Source of the DNA: Baylisascaris procyonis | Lineage: Eukaryota > Nematoda > Chromadorea > Rhabditida > Ascarididae | DNA: 64,000 bases | Assembly: GCA_037389465.1 (NCBI GenBank) | Contig: JAZARR010000175.1 | Location: 1,178,001 to 1,242,000 of the forward strand | Reading direction: 5' to 3' | In this document: piece by piece, positions 58,193-64,000 of the stretch | Numbering within the stretch: the stretch's first letter is position 1 | Layout: each line of letters starts with the position of its first letter | Program-made: the position numbers and the translations under genes | Notes under the pieces: generated by a model | Database searches by the model: none | What the model saw: the letters and a program-made list of their open reading frames with translations, nothing else | What the model was told of the DNA's origin: nothing

Positions 58193-59405
58193 CTATTTGT
58201 TCTTCTCGCTATCAGTAACTTATTCTATCGGCCAAATCACTTCATTTCAATTTTTCCATCCTCCACTAATATAGAAAAGAAAGAACGTATTGAGGTGTTA
58301 AGAAAAAAAACTTGCGCACATTCAATTCGTGATTCCCAACGTTCGATAGTACTCGTTTTCCTTTGTTTATGACTAGAAACTGAAGCGAATGGGACGTCTC
58401 GTTGCGTGAATACCGATGGATGCGCAATATAGCCAAGGCACGACGAAAATAGCGATAATAAAGCTGCCATTTCGAACAACGATAACTACGTTGCACTCTA
58501 CATCCACTTCATCCTATGAAACATTTCGCCCGTTTTGAAATAAAAACGCACAAAGAAAAAAGAAACATCACCATAAACACATCGCAAAATGCCACAGCTA
58601 ATAAGAGAATACATCCTAGATTCTTAAATATTGAGACACATCAACGAAATATAAATTATTGTGAAATGAGTCTAGACAGCTTAGTGATTAATGCGCAGCT
58701 TAGAGGCTAATTGGTCAGAGAAAATTATTTTCCAAATTAAAAAAAAATCGCCTAAAAAATCAATATATTCAAACCAAACAATAAATAAAATATTCACCTT
58801 TAATAAGTGAGAAAAATAGATAGGAATAATTTACTTATAAAGAATCTATAGGCATTTGCTTATAGCTTTAAATTATAGATAGACAATTTCAATGATAATA
58901 GTCCCTTATAACCTAGCTTTAAAAAAGTGGAAATATGAGTGCTGTTACATAAATTTCCCTCCTTGCGCAAATTTCATTCGCAATGAAGCATAAAATTTCA
59001 TTTTAATTTCTCAAAGGATTTAAATAACGTCAACGCCTATTAACGTCACTTCATAAAAGTGGATTGTCGCCACTAAAAAGTGAAAAAAAAGAAGAAACGC
59101 AATGAGATGCTCTCCTAAAGCGCAAAAAAAAAGATTCCTTGCAAAAAAATAGCTCTAAAAATTTTGAAAAAATTAGTGATCTTTATCGGTTCTCGGAAAT
59201 GCACTTATTTAGAATATTGCGTGCATATAAACAATTCACACGATAGTGCCAATTTTTCAATTTTATTTCCTCTAGCTTATCAGGTATTATGCCATTTAGG
59301 TTCAATCTCATTACAGCTATATCGCACCTTTATAGTGCTCAGTTAAAACGTCATAAACATCGATTCGATAGGGAACAATATCACCAATTCGCCCCTTAAA
59401 AATAG

Positions 59406-59454
59406 CGAACCGAGGCAGATAATAAATCGATGAGGAAAATTATCTGCCTCTTCG
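59406..59454. other. Perfect-stem hairpin
   Basis: GAGGCAGATAAT (59412-59423) pairs perfectly with ATTATCTGCCTC (59439-59450) across a 15-base loop. After a 2-base bulge, CGAA pairs with TTCG. The arm length is short for a microRNA precursor, but it is the cleanest small hairpin I noticed. It lies about 7.7 kb upstream of rbf-1. Function is unknown. Confidence 0.5.
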
Positions 59455-62400
59455 AACTATGCAGTTTTAAATACGCTCATCGCAATGCCTTTTCTCTCAA
59501 GGAAAATTTCAGGAATTTAAATTTTCGAAAATTTTTTCCGGCAAAATGTTCAAAAGAGAATTATTTTGGCTCCGATTATTTCGACAGAGTTATGATAACA
59601 ATGTAAACGTTTCAAAAAAAAGGGGGGGGGAAGAAAGAAGAAATAAGTTATTTTTTGGTGTTTTAATTTTGAAGTAGAATTATTGAAAGAGGAGGGGAGG
59701 AGGGCAGCCATATCATAAGGTTTCCTCTGAAGTTTAGAGGGGATTATTTGAGCTGAAAGATCAATCAATATTTTACAATCAGTTAATTGCGACGAAAATA
59801 TCCGCTTCTTAAATATTTTTATGAAAAGAAAATAAGTTTCGATTTGATATTTGGTGTAATTTTTCCTGAGAAAAATTTTTCAACAGAATTTGCAAAGAAA
59901 ACTGAAGCAAAACCATTATATTTTGATCCCTCTATGCGAAGAGATAAAATTATTTAGCAAAAAGGAATATTGAATTTCTTTTCAAGAAATGTCCACCATT
60001 CTTTATGAAGCGGTTCTTAATATCCACGTGATGTGCAATAACGAGGGCTTAAGATTATTGAGGGAAGGGGAAGGATGGGGGTAGGGAGGGCGGCAGAATG
60101 AGGGAATAATTTACGCAAATTCCATCAGCCGTATATAATTAGGGATGCATCAGGCTTTGGGCACTGCAAAGCGTTTCCCTAAACTAGCTCTAATTTAATG
60201 ACGAACACTTATAACACATCAACAAAATGTATTACAAAGGGACACGCAAAACTAAGAGAATATACATCCTCCTTTCTATCCTAAAAAAACTATTTCCACC
60301 ATAGATATAGATACGAATATCCCTAATGGTCACACCTTATAATTAACGGAATGATGAGTCACCTCTCAGCTGACGCAGCGATGAGTCATCAAGCCGAATA
60401 TGTCTTGAATTCTTCGTCTAATTTCATTTTTTCAACGAGAAAAATCTTGGTTTTTGCCACATATTTGAAATTATCATAGAATAGCGAGATTTTGCGGATA
60501 TCTCAGAAATGAACAAGCATAGGACATAGATTTCATCGCCATAGAATGATATTTCTAAACTTATCATTCACAGAAAAGCAAACTTAAATTGTATTCATTC
60601 ATTATAAATTCACTACTTCAATTGTAGCGTTTCATAATAAGCAATCGAAATGATTAATTAACGTTGTGATCTTGAAATAAGTAAACTGGACGCACATATA
60701 GGTGAAGCACTCTATAGATGAGAAGGAAGTGAGAAAAATGAAGAGGAAAATGCTATTTTAAGGTTCATTTTATAGTAGAAAATTCTAAATTTTCACTTTA
60801 ACCGACTAGGGAAAAATTCTCGCACTCTGCAATAAGCGTTCTTTTTTAGTTAATCTAATGTCATAGAATTTCTCAATAATTTGTGCTCATCCTCCTTATC
60901 AAATTTAACTCCTCTCAAACATCAAAAATGAAAAAAAAAATTTAGGTGCGTCGAAGATTGACAATGAATCTGAGCTGAAGAAATAAATGCGATAAGGATT
61001 GTGTTAACAAAGAGGGAAAGCAATAGATAAAAGTACGCGAAATGAAGCTGAGATCGTTGTGTTAGTAGAATTTGCTTCTGATAAAAAATTATACCAAAGT
61101 GTTTCACCTTAAATGTCGCGCATTGATCCTAGAAGAATCAGTTCGAAATGTCTATAATATCCGAGACATACGAAACAATGCAACGACTACTACAGAGAAG
61201 CTTTATATAAGCTATGATTTAAAAAACATTTATGCGGTATCCATCCACACCTCCCCCTCCCCTATCCCCTCTCCCGAAAAAGAAAACTCGCCAATTAAAT
61301 TTCAAACTTGATGAGGCTATCGGAATAGACATATGCTGTAATATGTTACAATTCGTTAAGTGATATAGCGTGGATGACCAACAACATTATTCCATAGGTG
61401 CATAAAATTTCTGCGAAAAACGTTCACAGAAAAATATGAATATGAGGAAGACGACGGAATGAAAGATGTATAAAAAAAGTAATATATGTTAGAAGGAAGT
61501 AAAAAAAAAAAGATGAAAAAGGGGAGACGATTATTTTCCATTCATCAACAATACTAACCATTGAGACTAGTTGTTATAGGACATGAAATGCAACAATGTC
61601 ATATTGAAAAGGCTATTTGAAGGATGTTAGTGGTGTTTGCAATGAAGACGATAATCCCTAGACATTCAGTTTGAGCTCATCAAAACATATTTGTGCTCTT
61701 CAACCTTAAAAAGCAGAAAACAGGTGCAAATGCATACCAAAGGGATTGCGATGATATACGCTCTTGCAACCACGACTGTTATATCGATCAGATCGTGAAT
61801 ATGAGTGACGAGTGGAGATGCGTAAAAAAGGAGCGGACACCAGATGCGCTCCGGCAATCTCCCCTCCCCCTACTCTATCAGGTAATTACATCAATTACTC
61901 AAAGAAAATGAATTTGAAATATATTGCTCATGAATGAAACTCGAAGAAAGTCGGATAGTGAAGCCTAAAGAAATGAAAAAAAACCTAAATAATGAATCTG
62001 CAATATCATCTACTCATTTATTTATAAAACGAGTCAATGACATTAATTACATTCATATATTATCATGAGGATTATGCGATAAGCTAAATGGCAATGCAAA
62101 TATAGCTGCAGTAATAAATTACAAAAGCCATAAAAGCGAAAATGAGAAGAAATGAAAGAGGATATTTTTGAAAGAAATAAGCGAGAGAGAATTTAATTTT
62201 TTTTTTTCAAATTTTTTAAGCTAAATTTAAGAAAAGAAAAAAAATTTTGCGCAATTTTTATGAGCAATGAATGAAAAAACATTTCATTTGAAATGCAATA
62301 CTTCATTCGTATTGTGCTATCAATTTTGATAATATTCACAAATAGAAATGTGATAACATTAGAGAAACTATTGAATATTTCATAAATAACTGCACGATCA

Positions 62401-62893
62401 TTCATTAAAAGTCGTAGATCTAAAAGTCCCCCATTTAAAAAGTTTATACGAATCCAATAGTAATCTTTATAGGAAATGCTATTTGAATCCTATATGGTTT
62501 TCATGCAGTTGACGTCCCAAAAAAATATGAGAATAATAGGCTGGAAAAAGCATTTTGATACAAGATGAAAATATTTGACATATGCCACTCTTAATATGTA
62601 GCAATGTCCTTTATCGCGAGAATGCGAAAAAAAGATCGTGTATAAATGCGGGATTGCAACGTTTTGAGACATGCATTCAACTCTAAGGACACACCATATA
62701 CGATCCGTAGGGAATGCTTTGTACGACGAATGCAACAATTCAGTTATTCTATAATAAATCAGCTTACAAAGCAACTATATTTAAAAACTGGTTGAGAAAA
62801 ACCAAGCGTAGTAAGAACTGGCTTACAAAAAACAACTATGACTAAGAATTGGTACCTTTTTAATTAGTAAAATTTATCTATAAACGTTTATGA

Positions 62894-64000
62894 GTGTCTA
62901 CAAGGATTAACAGTGAAGTGATACTCGATAATTTCTCGGCAAAGATAAAAAATCGACTGAGAAAAAAAAAGATTATTGTAGAGGAGATCATATGCCTGAA
63001 TTTGAACCTAACCAAGGAAAATGGTCAACTATCAAAAAAAAAAAAAAAAACACCCCTGAATCTCACTTTAGAATGAACCATATAGCTGACGAGGAAATTA
63101 GGAATAGCTGCTTCTTATCATAGATTGGTTCAGTTGCTTTCATTTGTTCTCAGGCAATTCGATACGCTGTTGCTTATGGCTTCATCATGAGAACATTTAT
63201 TAATAGATATGAGGAATTAAATGAGCATAACGACTTATATCCGTGATGTCATAAAGCAATAGGACAATTAGCAACGGATTGGACTACAGGCCTCGCAAAT
63301 ATCGATTTAATTCATCAATGCTGAAGGAAAGACCACCAGATAAAGCACTGAAAAAATATTCTAGTTGTTAGCATATCAAATCTAAGAATTTATCAAGCAT
63401 GATTATGAGAACAGGATCTAGATATTGTAACAGATGAGAGGAGGATTGCCTTATTCCTTCGAAGGACCCGAATCCAATGTTAGACACCTTGATAGCAAAG
63501 ACAAATCACGGAAGACGATTCTTTGACCAAGTTATGCTCATCTCAACGCTGTTGTTGGCAACTTTTTAACAGAAAGGCTGCTACTCGAAACTTTAGTGGA
63601 AAAGAAACACCTCTGCGGTCGATTAAACCTTTATGGATCGCAGCAGTATATCGCAGCACTTAATGCAAATATTAAAAATATACTTGCCAACGAGGGAAAA
63701 TCTCGTTTACAATGAGATGCAGGATAACTGTCGTCACAGGATAAATTAGGGTAAAGAAAGCACTGACAAACATACAGATGAATGGTCAAGAAGTTAAATT
63801 TACAAATGACAACGATGCGTAGAGTATAACTATGATAAGCGCAGTTGACAAAATCTTAGCTGTTCAGTGCTTGAGCAACAGAGCAATAAACTAGAGTGTG
63901 TTATGGAGATGCGGCAATATAAACTCAAGGGCAGTGTGCTATGATTGTAAAGAATAGGGATCTCAAGTTTGTGATACGCCTGATTGTCATGCCAAGTAAA
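62894..64000. pseudogene. Higher-complexity stretch, probable decayed coding or mobile DNA
   Basis: Past about 63080 the AT homopolymers vanish and protein-like runs appear in shifting plus-strand frames. Examples are AIRYAVAYGFIMRTFINRY and AIGQLATDWTTGLANIDLI (63151-63318), LLETLVEKKHLCGRL near 63590, NIQMNGQEVKF near 63771 and AVCYDCKE, then VCDTPDCHAK (63931-63997). The last is a Cys/His pattern that could be the end of a zinc-binding domain. In-frame stops and frame changes break it up. I do not recognise the family. Candidates are a degraded transposase or polyprotein, a pseudogene, or DNA transferred from an endosymbiont. Confidence 0.35.

Larger units (their letters stand above)
53151..62893. 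other. Upstream intergenic sequence, no gene supported
   Basis: This stretch is strongly AT-rich with many A and T runs, a duplicated GGAGGAAAAAACATTG (about 54297 and 54333), a TA repeat (58110-58191), a hairpin at 59406-59454, a 9-base G run (59622-59630), G-rich or C-rich tracts (about 60061-60095, 61245-61275 and 61858-61875) and a degenerate 60-bp tandem pair at about 62761-62855. Open frames here are AT-rich, short and unsupported. Confidence 0.5.

Overview
This window looks like nuclear DNA of an AT-rich nematode. The sequence is about two-thirds A+T, with a split gene, T-rich NTTNCAG-type 3' splice sites, long introns, and many microsatellites and homopolymers. A clade III or filarial-type genome would fit, but the species cannot be read from the sequence. 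There is no bacterial operon structure, CRISPR array, rRNA or intact tRNA.

The only gene I can support with confidence is the 5' portion of a rabphilin gene (C. elegans rbf-1 family) on the minus strand. I traced eleven exons by splice site, reading phase and family similarity: 51373-51682, 13351-13432, 11294-11449, 10059-10194, 9502-9594, 7471-7661, 6457-6704, 5174-5305, 3951-4393, 3284-3329 and about 1193-1449. Together they encode roughly 700 residues. These comprise a Ser-rich N-terminus with a cysteine cluster, the Rab-binding helix, a complete eight-cysteine FYVE-like zinc finger, the SGAWF Rab-contact motif, and a long Ser/Pro-rich linker with an SH3-type proline motif. The two C2 domains that end every rabphilin are not here and should lie beyond base 1.

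Layout: 1-13.4 kb carries exons 2-11 with introns of about 0.5-1.9 kb. One of these introns (11450-13350) contains an unusually GC-rich, hairpin-dense island at 11641-11865. From 13.4 to 51.4 kb there is a single inferred 38-kb intron. It holds a solo LTR with 5-bp target duplications (28055-28761), a possible tRNA-derived SINE fragment (about 37.1 kb), a decayed coding relic (42.2 kb), an inverted-repeat element (49203-49509) and many simple repeats. From 51.4 to 51.7 kb is the first coding exon, with a splice-acceptor-like AG directly before its ATG. From 51.7 to 64 kb is upstream sequence with no convincing gene, a perfect-stem hairpin near 59.43 kb, and a compositionally distinct stretch at 62.9-64.0 kb that looks like decayed coding or mobile DNA.

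I saw no complete new biological system. The most useful leads are the LTR with tandem internal units, the GC-rich structured island that is also bounded by splice signals, several alternative splice-site configurations around the zinc finger, and the 38-kb first intron.
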